This document shows, one piece after another, positions 42,131 to 52,890 of a stretch of 64,000 nucleotides of DNA. Source of the DNA: Pseudomonas putida (lineage in GTDB: Bacteria; Pseudomonadota; Gammaproteobacteria; Pseudomonadales; Pseudomonadaceae); NCBI RefSeq assembly GCF_026625125.1, contig NZ_CP113097.1, forward strand, positions 5,256,001 to 5,320,000, given 5' to 3'. A program made the position numbers and the translations under genes. The notes beneath the pieces are model-generated. The model was not told the origin of the DNA, searched no databases, and saw nothing but the letters and a program-made list of their open reading frames with translations. Position 1 is the first letter of the stretch, and each line of letters begins with the position of its first letter.

Positions 42131-43570
42131 TTAGGCGAGATTCACGCCCAATACCTTGGCAATGCCTTCACCATAGGCCGGATCAGCCCTGAAGAAGTAC
42201 TGCAGTTGACGTTGAATGACATCTTGACTGACACCTGCCATGGTTGCGGCGATATTGCTGATCAGCATTGCCTTTTGTTCACCGCTCATCAAGCGGAACA
42301 ATGCACCGGCGTGGCTGTAGTAGTCATTGTCTTCACGGTGATCGTAGCGGTCTGCAGCGCCTTTGAGGGCCAATGCAGGTTCGCCATGGCCAGGCGACTG
42401 CTTAGGCGCATCGCCATAGCTATTGGGCTCGTAATTGGGTGCACTGCCATAGTTGCCAAACGCCATCGATCCATCACGCTGGTAGCTATTGACCGGGCAA
42501 CGTGGCGCGTTGACCGGCAACTGCTGGTGGTTGGTGCCCACACGGTACCGGTGCGCATCGGCATAGGCGAAAACGCGGCCCTGCAGCATGCGGTCTGGGG
42601 ACAGCCCAACGCCCGGCACCATGTTGCTCGGGCCAAACGCAGCCTGCTCGACTTCAGCGAAATAGTTGAGCGGGTTGCGGTTGAGCTCCAGGACACCCAC
42701 CTCGATCAACGGATAGTCCTTCTGCGACCAGGTCTTGGTCACATCGAACGGATTTTCTTCGCGGCTGGCTGCCTCCTCCTCAGTCATGACCTGAATGCAC
42801 ACGGTCCAACGGGGGTAGTCTGCGCGCTCGATGGCCTCGAACAGGTCACGCTGGGCGTAGTCAGGGTCTGTACCCGCCAGGCGCGCAGCGTCGGCTGGCG
42901 TAAGGTTCTTGATACCTTGCTGGGTCTTGAAGTGCCATTTGACCCATGTGCGCTCGCCAGCAGCGCTGATCAAGCTATAGGTGTGGCTGCCGAAGCCATG
43001 CATGTGCCGGTAGCCGTCCGGAATGCCGCGATCGGAGAACAGGATGGTGACCTGGTGCAGCGCCTCAGGCGAGTGCGACCAGAAATCCCACATCATCTGA
43101 GCGTTCTTCAGGTTTGATTGCGGATGGCGCTTCTGGGTGTGGATAAAATCCGGGAACTTGAGCGGATCGCGGATGAAGAAAACCGGCGTGTTGTTGCCGA
43201 CGATGTCCCAATTGCCTTCCTCGGTGTAAAACTTTACCGCAAAGCCGCGAGGATCACGCTCGGTGTCAGCCGAACCACGCTCGCCGCCGACGGTGGAAAA
43301 GCGCAGGAAGGTTTCCGTCTGCTTACCAATCGTGTCGAACAGCTTGGCCTTGGTGTACCGAGTGATGTCGTGGGTGACGGTAAACGTGCCATAGGCTCCC
43401 GAGCCTTTGGCATGTACACGCCGCTCAGGAATGTTCTCGCGGTTGAAGTGAGCGAGCTTCTCGATCAGGTGGAAATCGTCGAGCAACAACGGGCCGCGCG
43501 GGCCAGCAGAGCGGGAATTCTGATTGTCAGCTACGGGGGCACCGCTGGCGGTGGTGAGAATCTTGCTCAT
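42131..43570 (-). CDS. katA: KatA, monofunctional heme catalase
   Basis: 479 residues, small-subunit catalase. The catalytic His lies in [12 protein letters not shown], the Asn in VGNNTPVFF and the heme-coordinating Tyr in [12 protein letters not shown]. It decomposes hydrogen peroxide. It lies between the ferritin gene and rplQ, an arrangement shared with P. aeruginosa. The upstream 170 bases hold ATAG and CTAT half-motifs, but not with OxyR spacing. Confidence 0.95.
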   Translation of the reverse strand: MSKILTTASGAPVADNQNSRSAGPRGPLLLDDFHLIEKLAHFNRENIPERRVHAKGSGAYGTFTVTHDITRYTKAKLFDTIGKQTETFLRFSTVGGERGSADTERDPRGFAVKFYTEEGNWDIVGNNTPVFFIRDPLKFPDFIHTQKRHPQSNLKNAQMMWDFWSHSPEALHQVTILFSDRGIPDGYRHMHGFGSHTYSLISAAGERTWVKWHFKTQQGIKNLTPADAARLAGTDPDYAQRDLFEAIERADYPRWTVCIQVMTEEEAASREENPFDVTKTWSQKDYPLIEVGVLELNRNPLNYFAEVEQAAFGPSNMVPGVGLSPDRMLQGRVFAYADAHRYRVGTNHQQLPVNAPRCPVNSYQRDGSMAFGNYGSAPNYEPNSYGDAPKQSPGHGEPALALKGAADRYDHREDNDYYSHAGALFRLMSGEQKAMLISNIAATMAGVSQDVIQRQLQYFFRADPAYGEGIAKVLGVNLA

Positions 43571-43696
43571 GGGCTCTCCATATCGGTTTGAACTGCCGGC
43601 GAATCGGCTTGGATAGGAGTATCGACGAGCGGTCGATTCAGAACAAATTCATTGCACGTGTCGTATCGATAGAAAAAAACAATTCCTATGAAAACA

Positions 43697-43725
43697 AAAA
43701 ACCGGGCACTAGGCCCGGTTTTTTG
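43697..43725 (-). terminator. Terminator of the alpha operon
   Basis: A GC-rich stem (ACCGGGC/GCCCGGT) flanked by A and T runs of six, starting 17 bases after the rplQ stop codon. It separates the ribosomal operon from katA. Confidence 0.9.
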
Positions 43726-43741
43726 TAGCAGACAGAACGTC

Positions 43742-44128
43742 TTACTCGGCAGCTTCTACAGCACCACCGACTGGACGATCAACCAGCTCGACGTACGCCA
43801 TAGGCGCGTTGTCGCCAGCGCGGAAACCGCACTTCAGGATGCGCAGGTAGCCGCCCTGACGGGTGGCGTAACGCTTGCCCAGATCGTTGAACAGTTTGCC
43901 AACAGCGGACTTCGAACGGGTACGGTCGAAGGCCAGACGGCGGTTAGCAACGCTGTCTTCCTTGGCCAGGGTGATCAGCGGCTCGGCAACGCGGCGCAGT
44001 TCCTTGGCTTTCGGCAGGGTGGTTTTGATCAGCTCGTGCTCGATCAGCGACACAGCCATGTTCTGGAACATAGCTTTGCGGTGAGAGCTGGTACGGCTCA
44101 GGTGACGTCCACTTTTACGATGACGCAT
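43742..44128 (-). CDS. rplQ: Ribosomal protein L17
   Basis: 128 residues, begins [20 protein letters not shown], the L17 signature that binds 23S rRNA near the exit tunnel. It is the last gene of the alpha operon, 42 bases after rpoA, and ends before a strong terminator. Length fits the family. Confidence 0.97.
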   Translation of the reverse strand: MRHRKSGRHLSRTSSHRKAMFQNMAVSLIEHELIKTTLPKAKELRRVAEPLITLAKEDSVANRRLAFDRTRSKSAVGKLFNDLGKRYATRQGGYLRILKCGFRAGDNAPMAYVELVDRPVGGAVEAAE

Positions 44129-44170
44129 GATTCATTCCTTACCAAACACTACGTTCGGTGATTACGACGA

Positions 44171-45172
44171 TCAGGCGGTCGCCTTGTCGTCTTTCTTAAG
44201 ACTTGCAGGCGGCCAGTTGTCGAGGCGCATGCCGAGAGACAGACCACGAGAGGCCAGCACGTCCTTGATTTCAGTCAGGGACTTCTTGCCCAGGTTAGGA
44301 GTCTTCAACAGCTCTACTTCGGTACGCTGAATCAGGTCGCCGATGTAGTAGATGTTCTCCGCCTTGAGGCAGTTGGCCGAACGTACAGTCAGTTCCAGGT
44401 CGTCAACCGGACGTAGCAGGATCGGATCGATCTCGTCTTCCTGCTCGACTACGACAGGCTCGCTGTCACCTTTGAGGTCGACGAACGCGGCCAACTGCTG
44501 TTGCAGGATGGTCGCAGCGCGGCGGATAGCCTCTTCAGGATCCAGGGTGCCGTTGGTTTCCAGATCAATGACCAGCTTGTCCAGGTTGGTACGCTGTTCA
44601 ACACGGGCGTTCTCGACCACATAGGCGATACGACGCACCGGGCTGAACGAAGCGTCCAGCTGCAGACGGCCAATGCTACGGCTTTCGTCTTCGTCGGTTT
44701 GACGGGAGTCAGCCGGCTCGTAACCGCGACCACGAGCTACAGTGAGCTTCATGTTCAGGGCGCCGTTGGACGCCAGGTTCGCGATTACGTGATCGGGGTT
44801 GACGATCTCGACATCGTGATCCAGCTGAATATCGGCAGCGGTAACCACCCCCGAACCCTTTTTCGACAAGGTCAGCGTAACTTCGTCACGACCGTGCAGT
44901 TTGATAGCCAGACCTTTAAGGTTCAACAGGATTTCAATTACGTCTTCCTGTACACCTTCGATCGCGGAGTACTCATGGAGTACGCCATCGATCTCGGCCT
45001 CGACTACTGCACAGCCAGGCATGGAGGACAACAGGATGCGGCGCAGCGCGTTGCCCAGGGTATGGCCGAAGCCACGCTCGAGAGGCTCGAGCGTGATCTT
45101 GGCGCGGGTCGGACTGACTACCTGCACATCAATATGGCGGGGAGTCAGGAACTCATTTACCGAAATCTGCAT
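44171..45172 (-). CDS. rpoA: RNA polymerase alpha subunit
   Basis: 333 residues. The N-terminal dimerisation domain shows the [20 protein letters not shown] motif. The C-terminal domain shows [14 protein letters not shown] and [12 protein letters not shown], which contact UP elements and activators. It is in the alpha operon between rpsD and rplQ. Confidence 0.98.
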
Positions 45173-45194
45173 GGATGCACCTATTTTCTAGCCC

Positions 45195-45815
45195 TTACTT
45201 GGAGTAGAGCTCGACAATCAGGTTTTCGTTGATGTCGGCAGAGAGGTCGCCGCGAGCAGGAACGTTCTTGAAAACGCCCGACTTCTTAGCGGAATCTACG
45301 TCTACCCACTCAACGCGGCCACGCTGGGCGCACAGTTCAAGGGCTTGAACAATGCGCAGCTGGTTCGACGACTTCTCGCGAACCGCGACCACGTCACCCG
45401 GACGAACTTGGTAGGATGGAATGTTTACAGTCTTACCGTTGACGCTGATCGCTTTGTGCGAAACCAGCTGACGGGACTCGGAACGAGTCGAGCCGAAGCC
45501 CATACGGTAGACGACGTTATCCAGACGGCACTCGAGCAGTTGCAGCAGGTTCTCACCGGTTGCGCCTTTTTTCGAGGCAGCAGCTTGGTAGTAACCGCGG
45601 AACTGACGCTCCAGAACACCGTAGATACGACGGACTTTTTGTTTCTCGCGCAGCTGGGTACCGTAGTCGGACTGACGGCCACGGCGCTGGCCGTGGATAC
45701 CTGGGGCTGCTTCGATGTTGCACTTCGATTCCAGAGCGCGAACGCCGCTCTTCAGGAACAGGTCGGTGCCTTCACGACGAGACAGTTTGCATTTTGGACC
45801 AATGTAACGTGCCAT
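45195..45815 (-). CDS. rpsD: Ribosomal protein S4
   Basis: 206 residues with the S4 RNA-binding domain ([20 protein letters not shown]) and an N-terminal segment [11 protein letters not shown]. It nucleates 16S assembly. In E. coli S4 also represses the alpha operon by binding its leader; whether that occurs here cannot be told from sequence alone. Confidence 0.98.
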   Translation of the reverse strand: MARYIGPKCKLSRREGTDLFLKSGVRALESKCNIEAAPGIHGQRRGRQSDYGTQLREKQKVRRIYGVLERQFRGYYQAAASKKGATGENLLQLLECRLDNVVYRMGFGSTRSESRQLVSHKAISVNGKTVNIPSYQVRPGDVVAVREKSSNQLRIVQALELCAQRGRVEWVDVDSAKKSGVFKNVPARGDLSADINENLIVELYSK

Positions 45816-45830
45816 TCTTCTGTCTCCTGA

Positions 45831-46220
45831 TTACACGCGGCGCTTCTTCGGCGGACGGCACCCGTTGTGCGGGATTGGCGTCACGTCGGTGATGCTGGCG
45901 ATCTTGTAGCCGCAGCTGTTCAATGCACGAACGGCGGACTCACGACCTGGACCTGGACCCTTGACGTTAACGTCGAGGTTCTTAAGACCGTATTCCAGCG
46001 CAGCTTGACCAGCACGCTCAGCAGCGATCTGAGCTGCGAACGGCGTGGATTTGCGCGAACCACGGAAACCCGAGCCACCGGAGGTCGCCCAGGACAAAGC
46101 ATTGCCCTGACGGTCGGTGATGGTCACGATGGTGTTGTTGAAAGACGCATGGATGTGGGCGATGCCATCAACCACTGTCTTTTTGACTTTCTTACGAGGA
46201 CGAGCAGCAGGTTTTGCCAT
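45831..46220 (-). CDS. rpsK: Ribosomal protein S11
   Basis: 129 residues, containing [20 protein letters not shown] and the conserved basic tail [10 protein letters not shown]. It lines the mRNA exit region of the 30S platform. It lies between rpsM (18 bases) and rpsD (15 bases). Confidence 0.98.
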
Positions 46221-46238
46221 GTCTATATTCCTGGGCGA

Positions 46239-46595
46239 TTACTTGCGGATCGGCTTACGCGGGCCCTTACGGGTGCGTGCGTTGGTCTTGGTGCGCTGAC
46301 CGCGAACCGGCAGACCTTTACGATGACGCAGGCCGCGGTAGCAACCCAGGTCCATCAAGCGCTTGATCTTCATGTTGACGTCACGACGCAGGTCACCTTC
46401 GGTGGTGAACTTCGCAACTTCGCCACGCAGGGTTTCGATTTGCTCGTCGCTCAGATCCTTGATCTTAGCGGCTGGATTTACACCAGCATCTGCACAGATC
46501 TTCTGTGCAGTTGTGCGACCGACACCATAGATGTAGGTCAGCGAGATAACAGTATGCTTGTTATCTGGAATGTTGACGCCTGCAATACGGGCCAT
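46239..46595 (-). CDS. rpsM: Ribosomal protein S13
   Basis: 118 residues beginning [21 protein letters not shown]13 contacts the 50S subunit and P-site tRNA. It is the first gene of the alpha operon and is preceded by its own promoter at 46655-46683. Confidence 0.98.
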   Translation of the reverse strand: MARIAGVNIPDNKHTVISLTYIYGVGRTTAQKICADAGVNPAAKIKDLSDEQIETLRGEVAKFTTEGDLRRDVNMKIKRLMDLGCYRGLRHRKGLPVRGQRTKTNARTRKGPRKPIRK

Positions 46596-46654
46596 TCAGT
46601 GGGACTCCAATTGACAGCTACCTACGCCCCGGAAGCCAAGAAATAGGGCGCGAG

Positions 46655-46683
46655 ATAATATCGCTGTAGAAACGAATAATCAA
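46655..46683 (-). promoter_or_regulatory. Alpha operon promoter
   Basis: On the minus strand TTGATT (46678-46683), 17 bases, TATTAT (46655-46660). The -35 hexamer overlaps by two bases the end of the preceding hairpin. The leader to rpsM would be about 50 bases. Confidence 0.8.
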
Positions 46684-46709
46684 CCCAGCAGCACACTAGC
46701 TGCTGGGTT
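46682..46709 (-). terminator. Hairpin at the spc/alpha boundary
   Basis: A perfect 11-base-pair stem AACCCAGCAGC/GCTGCTGGGTT with a six-base loop, 17 bases after rpmJ. There is no long T-run, so termination may be partial. It adjoins the alpha promoter. Confidence 0.65.
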
Positions 46710-46726
46710 TGAAACGCAGATCACAC

Positions 46727-46843
46727 TCAGCCTTGGCGCTGTTTGTGACGCGGTTCCGCGCTGCAGATCACTCGTACGACGCCTTCGCGACGGATGATCT
46801 TGCAGTTGCGGCACAGCTTTTTCACCGATGCACGAACTTTCAT
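46727..46843 (-). CDS. rpmJ: Ribosomal protein L36
   Basis: 38 residues: [20 protein letters not shown] at the start, then a second Cys/His part with [14 protein letters not shown]. The Cys-X2-Cys and later Cys/His form the L36 zinc ribbon. It lies between secY and the spc/alpha hairpin. Confidence 0.97.
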
Positions 46844-46871
46844 TACCGACTCCTCGAACCTTAGGGGCGTA

Positions 46872-48203
46872 TCAGCGCAGCAAACCGCTGCCACCGTAGC
46901 CTTTCAGGTTGGCTTTCTTCATCAGGGATTCGTACTGGTGCGAAACGAGGTGCGATTGTACTTGGGACATGAAGTCCATCACAACCACTACCACAATCAG
47001 CAACGAGGTCCCGCCAAGGTAGAACGGCACATTTGCTGCCACCACCAGGAACTGGGGCAGAAGGCAGACGGCCATCATGTAAAGAGCACCGAACATGGTC
47101 AAACGAGTCAGAACGCCATCAATGTAGCGCGCCGACTGCTCACCAGGACGGATACCCGGAATAAAGGCACCGGACTTCTTCAGGTTTTCCGCTACGTCTT
47201 TCGGGTTGAACATCAACGCTGTGTAGAAGAAGCAGAAGAAAATGATCCCTGCACTAAACAGCAGAATGTTCAACGGCTGACCAGGAGCGATCGACTGCGA
47301 GATGTCCTGCAGCCAGCCCATACCTTCGGACTGACCGAACCAGGCACCCAGCGAAGCCGGGAACAGCAGAATGCTGCTCGCGAAAATGGCCGGGATAACC
47401 CCCGCCATGTTCACTTTCAGCGGCAAGTGGCTGGTCTGCGCTGCAAAGACCTTACGGCCCTGCTGACGCTTGGCGTAGTGAACGGCGATACGACGCTGAC
47501 CACGCTCAATGAACACCACAAAGCCGATAATCGCTACTGCCAGCAAACCGATAGCGACCAGGGCGAAAATGTTGATATCGCCTGTGCGCGCAGACTCGAA
47601 AGACTGCCCGATTGCTCTCGGAAGACCGGCAACGATACCTGCGAAGATCAACATCGAGATACCGTTGCCCACACCGCGCTCGGTGATCTGCTCACCCAGC
47701 CACATCATGAACATCGCGCCTGCCACAAACGTGGAAACCGCGACGACATGGAAGCCAAGGCCCGCAGAAAACGCCACGCCCTGGTTGGCTAGGCCAATGG
47801 ACATGCCAATGGCTTGAACCAGCGCCAGAATAACGGTGCCGTAGCGGGTGTACTGGCTGATCTTGCGACGGCCAGCTTCACCTTCCTTCTTCAACTGCTC
47901 CAGTTGCGGGCTGACCGCCGTCATCAGCTGCATGATGATCGATGCCGAGATGTACGGCATGATCCCCAATGCAAAGATGCTCATGCGCTCGAGCGCGCCA
48001 CCGGAAAACATGTTGAACAAGCTAAGAATGGTCCCCTCATTCTGCCGAAACAGATCCGCCAGACGGTCCGGATTGATGCCTGGAACCGGGATATGCGCAC
48101 CTATCCGATAGACGATGATCGCCATGAACAGAAAGCGCAGACGAGCCCAGAGTTCCGACATCCCGCCCTTACCGAGCGAAGAGAGAGCACCTTGCTTAGC
48201 CAT
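46872..48203 (-). CDS. secY: SecY, protein translocase channel subunit
   Basis: 443 residues with ten transmembrane helices. Visible are the N-terminal [22 protein letters not shown] and the cytoplasmic loop with [12 protein letters not shown] that contacts ribosome and SecA. With SecE and SecG it forms the Sec channel. It is directly downstream of rplO, whose stop is adjacent to its start. Confidence 0.98.
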
Positions 48204-48638
48204 TTATTCCTCGAATTTGCCGCCAGCTGCTTCGATAGCCGCACGCGCACCCTTGGTGGCTGCGATACCCTTGATGGTGACTGCGCGAGTAACTTCGCCA
48301 GACAGCATGATTTTCACACGCTGAATGTGCTGGTTGATCACGTTGGCATCCTTCAGGGATTGCACGGAGATCACGTCGCCTTCCACTTTAGCCAGTTCGG
48401 ACAGACGCACTTCTGCGCGATCCATGGCTTTCAGGGAAACGAAGCCGAACTTCGGCAGGCGACGGTGCAGCGGCTGTTGACCGCCTTCGAAGCCCGGAGC
48501 GATCGAACCACCCGAACGGGAGGTCTGACCTTTGTGGCCACGGCCGCCGGTCTTACCCAGACCGCTACCGATACCACGACCCGGACGATGCTTTTCGCGA
48601 CGGGAACCCGGCGCTGGACTCAGATCATTGAGTTTCAT
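48204..48638 (-). CDS. rplO: Ribosomal protein L15
   Basis: 144 residues, beginning [20 protein letters not shown] with the glycine/basic segment [15 protein letters not shown]. It binds 23S rRNA late in 50S assembly. It is three bases downstream of rpmD and directly upstream of secY. Confidence 0.98.
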   Translation of the reverse strand: MKLNDLSPAPGSRREKHRPGRGIGSGLGKTGGRGHKGQTSRSGGSIAPGFEGGQQPLHRRLPKFGFVSLKAMDRAEVRLSELAKVEGDVISVQSLKDANVINQHIQRVKIMLSGEVTRAVTIKGIAATKGARAAIEAAGGKFEE

Positions 48639-48641
48639 CGA

Positions 48642-48818
48642 TTAACCCTCGACGCGCAGCATGTAGTAAGCCTTGTTGATCATCCCGCGGTTCTCGGGAG
48701 TATCCTGGACTTCTACAGTGTGACCGATGCGACGCAGACCCAGACCTTTAACGCACAGTTTGTGGTTAGGGATACGGCCCGAGACGCTCTTGATCAGCGT
48801 TACTTTTACGGTTGCCAT
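48642..48818 (-). CDS. rpmD: Ribosomal protein L30
   Basis: 58 residues, beginning [20 protein letters not shown] and ending [13 protein letters not shown]. The short form is typical of bacterial L30. It lies two bases after rpsE and three before rplO. Confidence 0.97.
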   Translation of the reverse strand: MATVKVTLIKSVSGRIPNHKLCVKGLGLRRIGHTVEVQDTPENRGMINKAYYMLRVEG

Positions 48819-48820
48819 GA

Positions 48821-49321
48821 TCAGAAGATCTCCTCAACGCTCTTGCCGCGCTTGGCAGCAATGGACTCAGGAGATTGCATGGCTTTCAGACCCTTGAAGG
48901 TGGCGTAAACCACGTTCACTGGGTTGGTCGAACCGTAGCACTTGGCCAGGACGTTCTGAACACCAGCAACTTCCAGGACAGCACGCATGGCGCCGCCGGC
49001 GATGATACCGGTACCTTCCGAAGCAGGCTGCATGTAAACCTTCGAGGCGCCGTGGGCGGCCTTGGTGGCGTACTGCAGGGTAGTGCCCTTCAGGTCAACC
49101 TGGATCATGTTGCGACGAGCAGCTTCCATGGCTTTCTGGATCGCGGCAGGTACTTCGCGCGATTTGCCACGGCCGAAGCCGACGCGACCTTTACCGTCAC
49201 CCACCACGGTCAGCGCGGTGAAGGTGAAGATACGGCCGCCTTTAACGGTTTTAGCTACGCGGTTAACTTGAACCAGCTTCTCGATGTAGCCTTCGTCGCG
49301 CTTTTGATCGTTATTTGCCAT
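48821..49321 (-). CDS. rpsE: Ribosomal protein S5
   Basis: 166 residues. The N-terminal double-stranded RNA-binding part reads [17 protein letters not shown], followed by [17 protein letters not shown] and the C-terminal [17 protein letters not shown]5 works in translational accuracy. Confidence 0.98.
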   Translation of the reverse strand: MANNDQKRDEGYIEKLVQVNRVAKTVKGGRIFTFTALTVVGDGKGRVGFGRGKSREVPAAIQKAMEAARRNMIQVDLKGTTLQYATKAAHGASKVYMQPASEGTGIIAGGAMRAVLEVAGVQNVLAKCYGSTNPVNVVYATFKGLKAMQSPESIAAKRGKSVEEIF

Positions 49322-49324
49322 AAC

Positions 49325-49675
49325 TTAGAACTCCAGCCCGCCTTCACGAGCAGCATCAGCCAGCGCTTTGACGCGGCCATGGTACTTGAAGCCGGAACGG
49401 TCAAAGGCAACTTGAGATACACCGGCGGCTTTCGCACGCTCAGCTACCAGCTTGCCAACCTTAGTGGCCGCGTCGATGTTGCCAGTGGCGCCATCACGCA
49501 GGTCTTTGTCCAAGGTCGAGGCGCTTGCCAAAACCTTGCTGCCGTCGGCCGAAATGACCTGGGCGTAGATGTGCTGCGAGGAGCGGAACACGCACAGGCG
49601 CACGACTTCGAGTTCGTGCATCTTGAGACGTGCTTTGCGAGCGCGACGCAGTCGAGTAACTTTTTTGTCGGTCAT
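49325..49675 (-). CDS. rplR: Ribosomal protein L18
   Basis: 116 residues; basic N-terminus, then [19 protein letters not shown] and [21 protein letters not shown]18 binds 5S rRNA with L5. It lies between rplF and rpsE. Confidence 0.98.
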   Translation of the reverse strand: MTDKKVTRLRRARKARLKMHELEVVRLCVFRSSQHIYAQVISADGSKVLASASTLDKDLRDGATGNIDAATKVGKLVAERAKAAGVSQVAFDRSGFKYHGRVKALADAAREGGLEF

Positions 49676-49685
49676 TTGCTAGGCC

Positions 49686-50219
49686 CTACTTCTTCTTGGC
49701 TTCTTTACGACGGACTACTTCGTCCGCGTAACGCACACCCTTGCCTTTGTAAGGCTCTGGTGGACGGAAGTCGCGGATTTCAGCGGCCACCTGACCTACC
49801 AGCTGCTTGTCGATACCCTTGATCAGGATGTCGGTTTGGCTGGGAGTTTCAGCAGTGATACCGGCTGGCAGTTCGTAGTCCACTGGATGCGAGAAGCCCA
49901 GAGCCAGGTTCAGGACGGTGCCTTTGGCCTGTGCCTTGTAACCAACACCGACCAGCTGGAGCTTGCGCTCAAAGCCTTGGCTTACGCCCTGGACCATGTT
50001 GTTGACCAGAGCACGGGTAGTACCGGCCATGGCGCGAGCTTGCTGATCACCGTTGCGGGCGACGAAACGCAGTTCGCCGGACTCTTCGGTAACTTCAACA
50101 GACGAGTGAACGTTCAGTTCGAGAGTGCCTTTGGCACCCTTCACCGAAAGCTGCTGACCGGCGAATTTGACTTCGACACCAGCTGGCAGCTTAACGGGGT
50201 TCTTAGCGACGCGAGACAT
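49686..50219 (-). CDS. rplF: Ribosomal protein L6
   Basis: 177 residues, with the L6 signature [20 protein letters not shown] at the C-terminus and [19 protein letters not shown] at the start. It sits near the factor-binding site of the 50S subunit. Confidence 0.98.
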   Translation of the reverse strand: MSRVAKNPVKLPAGVEVKFAGQQLSVKGAKGTLELNVHSSVEVTEESGELRFVARNGDQQARAMAGTTRALVNNMVQGVSQGFERKLQLVGVGYKAQAKGTVLNLALGFSHPVDYELPAGITAETPSQTDILIKGIDKQLVGQVAAEIRDFRPPEPYKGKGVRYADEVVRRKEAKKK

Positions 50220-50231
50220 GCCTATCTCCCC

Positions 50232-50624
50232 TTAGAACACTGTGCACAGAACTTCGCCGCCGACACCGGCAGCGCGCGCAGCGCGGTCAGTCATCACACC
50301 TTTGTTGGTGGAGACGATAGACACGCCCAGGCCGCCACGAACTTTCGGCAGGTCTGTGACGGACTTGTACTGGCGCAGGCCAGGACGGCTGGAACGCTTC
50401 AGTTCCTCGATGACCGGACGGCCTTCGAAGTACTTGAGTTCGATCGACAGGGACGGCTTGGCCTCACCAGTAACCTGGTAGCCAGCGATGTAACCTTCGT
50501 CTTTCAGAACTTTGGCAACCGCGACCTTCAGAGTGGAGGAAGGCATGCTTACGACGGACTTTTCAGCCATCTGGGCATTACGGATGCGAGTTAGCATGTC
50601 CGCTAACGGGTCCTGCATACTCAT
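50232..50624 (-). CDS. rpsH: Ribosomal protein S8
   Basis: 130 residues, beginning [20 protein letters not shown] and containing [20 protein letters not shown]. It binds the central domain of 16S rRNA. In E. coli S8 represses the spc operon at the rplE start. Here the gene is preceded by an unusually long 208-base gap holding a hairpin and a promoter. Confidence 0.98.
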
Positions 50625-50719
50625 GGGCTAGATGCTCCTGATACAAGAATTATTAGCCTTGCGGCTATCACAACCACCCAAGCAGGCAGGGTAAAACCCC
50701 AGGCTCAGGTGAGCCGGTC

Positions 50720-50748
50720 ATTCTAGACACAAGACAGAAACGAAACAA
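50720..50748 (-). promoter_or_regulatory. Internal promoter of the spc operon before rpsH
   Basis: On the minus strand TTGTTT (50743-50748), 17 bases, TAGAAT (50720-50725). The -35 lies in the 3' arm of the hairpin immediately upstream. The predicted leader to rpsH is about 90 bases. Confidence 0.72.
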
Positions 50749-50769
50749 GCCCCATGAAGGGGCTTGTTT
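50743..50769 (-). terminator. Terminator-like hairpin between rpsN and rpsH
   Basis: A perfect 11-base-pair stem AAACAAGCCCC/GGGGCTTGTTT with an ATGAA loop. On the minus strand it is followed by TTTCGTTTCT, a weak T-rich tract. It sits 63 bases after the rpsN stop codon, inside what is normally one operon. Confidence 0.75.
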
Positions 50770-50832
50770 GTTGGCGAGAACACCGGCGGTCGGAAGATCA
50801 CTCCCCTTCCGCCAGCGTCACGCCTACAGCGA

Positions 50833-51138
50833 TTACCAGGAGGCCTTGACCAGACCTGGTACGTCACCGCGCATTGCCGCTTGACGCAGCATGTTACGGC
50901 CCAGGCCGAACTTACGGTAAACACCGTGAGGACGACCGGTCAGGCGGCAACGGTTGCGCAGACGCGCAGCGCTGGCATCACGTGGCTGCTTCTGCAGAGC
51001 GACAACGGCAGCGAAACGCTCTTCAGGAGAGGCGTTCAGATTGACGATGGTCGCTTTCAGCTCAGCACGCTTTTTAGCGAACTTGGCTACCGTGAGCTGA
51101 CGCTTCAGCTCGCGGTTTTTCATGCTCTTCTTGGCCAT
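50833..51138 (-). CDS. rpsN: Ribosomal protein S14
   Basis: 101 residues, the long zinc-free form: [20 protein letters not shown] at the start and [20 protein letters not shown] near the end. The C-X2-C pairs of the zinc form are absent. An in-frame upstream ATG lies inside rplE and is rejected. Confidence 0.97.
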   Translation of the reverse strand: MAKKSMKNRELKRQLTVAKFAKKRAELKATIVNLNASPEERFAAVVALQKQPRDASAARLRNRCRLTGRPHGVYRKFGLGRNMLRQAAMRGDVPGLVKASW

Positions 51139-51151
51139 TTTCCTACTCCAA

Positions 51152-51691
51152 TCAGTTGCGGAACGGGAATTTGAATGCACGCAGCAGAGCGCGGCCTTCG
51201 TCATCCGAACGAGCAGTGGTGGTCAGGGTGATGTCCAAACCGCGCAGAGCATCGATCTTGTCGTAATCGATTTCCGGGAAGATGATCTGCTCTTTCACGC
51301 CCATGCTGTAGTTGCCACGACCATCGAAGGACTTGGCATTCAGGCCGCGGAAGTCGCGGACCCGAGGCAGGGAGATCGCCAGCAGGCGGTCCAGGAATTC
51401 GTACATCTTTTCGCGACGCAGGGTCACCTTGACACCGATCGGCCATCCTTCACGGACTTTGAAGCCCGCGATGGATTTACGAGCGAAAGTCACAACCGGC
51501 TTTTGACCGGTGATCTTTTCCAGGTCGGCAACAGCATGCTCGATGACCTTCTTGTCGCCGATCGCTTCGCCCAGACCCATGTTCAGGGTGATCTTGGTAA
51601 CGCGCGGAACTTCCATCACGTTCGACAGCTTAAGTTCTTCCTTAAGCTTAGGAGCGATTTCGTTCCGGTAAATCTCTTTCAGTCGTGCCAT
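51152..51691 (-). CDS. rplE: Ribosomal protein L5
   Basis: 179 residues, with the motif [17 protein letters not shown] and [18 protein letters not shown]5 anchors 5S rRNA and contacts P-site tRNA. It lies between rplX and rpsN. Confidence 0.98.
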   Translation of the reverse strand: MARLKEIYRNEIAPKLKEELKLSNVMEVPRVTKITLNMGLGEAIGDKKVIEHAVADLEKITGQKPVVTFARKSIAGFKVREGWPIGVKVTLRREKMYEFLDRLLAISLPRVRDFRGLNAKSFDGRGNYSMGVKEQIIFPEIDYDKIDALRGLDITLTTTARSDDEGRALLRAFKFPFRN

Positions 51692-51711
51692 GGTCTTCTA
51701 CCTAGCAGTGT

Positions 51712-52026
51712 TCAAGCATCAACCGCTTTTTGGGTCGACTTGAAGACACGAATTTTCTTACCGTCTTCTACTTTGAAACCAACGCGGTCAGCCTTGTTGG
51801 TTTCGCCATTGAAGATGGCAACGTTGGAAGCGTGCAGAGGCGCTTCTTTTTCGACGATACCGCCCTGAACGCCCGCCATCGGGTTAGGCTTGGTATGACG
51901 CTTGACCAGGTTCACACCACCGATGACCAGACGGTCGTCAGCGAGAACCTTCAGCACCTTACCGCGCTTACCTTTGTCTTTGCCGGCGATCACGATGATC
52001 TCGTCGTCACGACGAATCTTTTGCAT
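51712..52026 (-). CDS. rplX: Ribosomal protein L24
   Basis: 104 residues with the KOW motif [18 protein letters not shown] near the N-terminus. It starts 50S assembly. It lies 11 bases after rplN. Confidence 0.98.
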
Positions 52027-52037
52027 GTCGGATCTCC

Positions 52038-52406
52038 TTACAGCACTTCAGGGGCGAGCGAGACGATCTTCATGAACTTCTCAGTACGAAGTTCACGGGT
52101 CACTGGCCCGAAGATGCGAGTGCCGATCGGCTCTTGCTTGGTGTTCAGCAGAACAGCAGCGTTGCCGTCGAAACGAATGATGGAACCGTCAGCGCGACGT
52201 ACACCGTGACGGGTACGGACGACAACAGCGGTCATCACTTGGCCTTTTTTGACCTTACCGCGCGGAATTGCTTCCTTGACGGTTACTTTGATGATGTCAC
52301 CGATGCCGGCGTAACGGCGGTGCGAACCGCCGAGCACCTTGATGCACATGACGCGACGAGCGCCGCTGTTATCGGCCACATCGAGCATGGATTGAGTCTG
52401 AATCAT
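52038..52406 (-). CDS. rplN: Ribosomal protein L14
   Basis: 122 residues, beginning [20 protein letters not shown]. First gene of the classical spc operon. Only 23 bases separate it from rpsQ, too few for a separate spc promoter like that of E. coli; I infer read-through from S10. Confidence 0.98.
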
Positions 52407-52429
52407 AAAATTTCTCCGACCCCTAGCCC

Positions 52430-52696
52430 TTAGACTTCAACAGCGCGTTCGAGGACTTCAACCAGTGCCCAGGACTTGGTCTTGGCCAGCGGACGGGTTT
52501 CACGGATGGAAACCTTGTCGCCGATTTTGCACTGGTTGGATTCGTCGTGCGCGTGCAGCTTAGTCGAACGCTTAACGTATTTACCGTAGATCGGGTGCTT
52601 GACGCGACGCTCGATCAGAACGGTGATGGTCTTGTCCATTTTGTCGCTGACGACACGGCCAGTCAGCGTACGGACGGTTTTTTCAGCTTCAGCCAT
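52430..52696 (-). CDS. rpsQ: Ribosomal protein S17
   Basis: 88 residues with an OB-type fold: [20 protein letters not shown] and [21 protein letters not shown] 16S primary binder. The ATG at 52696 (MAEAEKTV) is preferred over one two codons upstream. Confidence 0.97.
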   Translation of the reverse strand: MAEAEKTVRTLTGRVVSDKMDKTITVLIERRVKHPIYGKYVKRSTKLHAHDESNQCKIGDKVSIRETRPLAKTKSWALVEVLERAVEV

Positions 52697-52698
52697 GA

Positions 52699-52890
52699 TC
52701 ACTTACCTGCCTGCTGGTTAAGCACAGTTTTCACGCGAGCGATGTCACGCTTAACTTGCGAGAGCAGGTGCGACTGCCCCAACTGGCCAGTTGCCTTCTG
52801 CATACGCAGATTGAACTGGTCGCGCAGCAAGCCGAGCAGTTGCTCATTCAGTTGCTGTGCAGATTTTTCACGAAGTTCATTCGCTTTCAT
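52699..52890 (-). CDS. rpmC: Ribosomal protein L29
   Basis: 63 residues beginning [20 protein letters not shown], with an all-helical composition. Its ATG overlaps the rplP stop codon by one base (TGATG). It lies at the exit of the peptide tunnel. Confidence 0.97.

Noticed and set aside
43571..43700. OxyR site before katA
   Set aside because: ATAG and CTAT occur but 13 bases apart rather than 7, so the tetranucleotide pattern does not fit.
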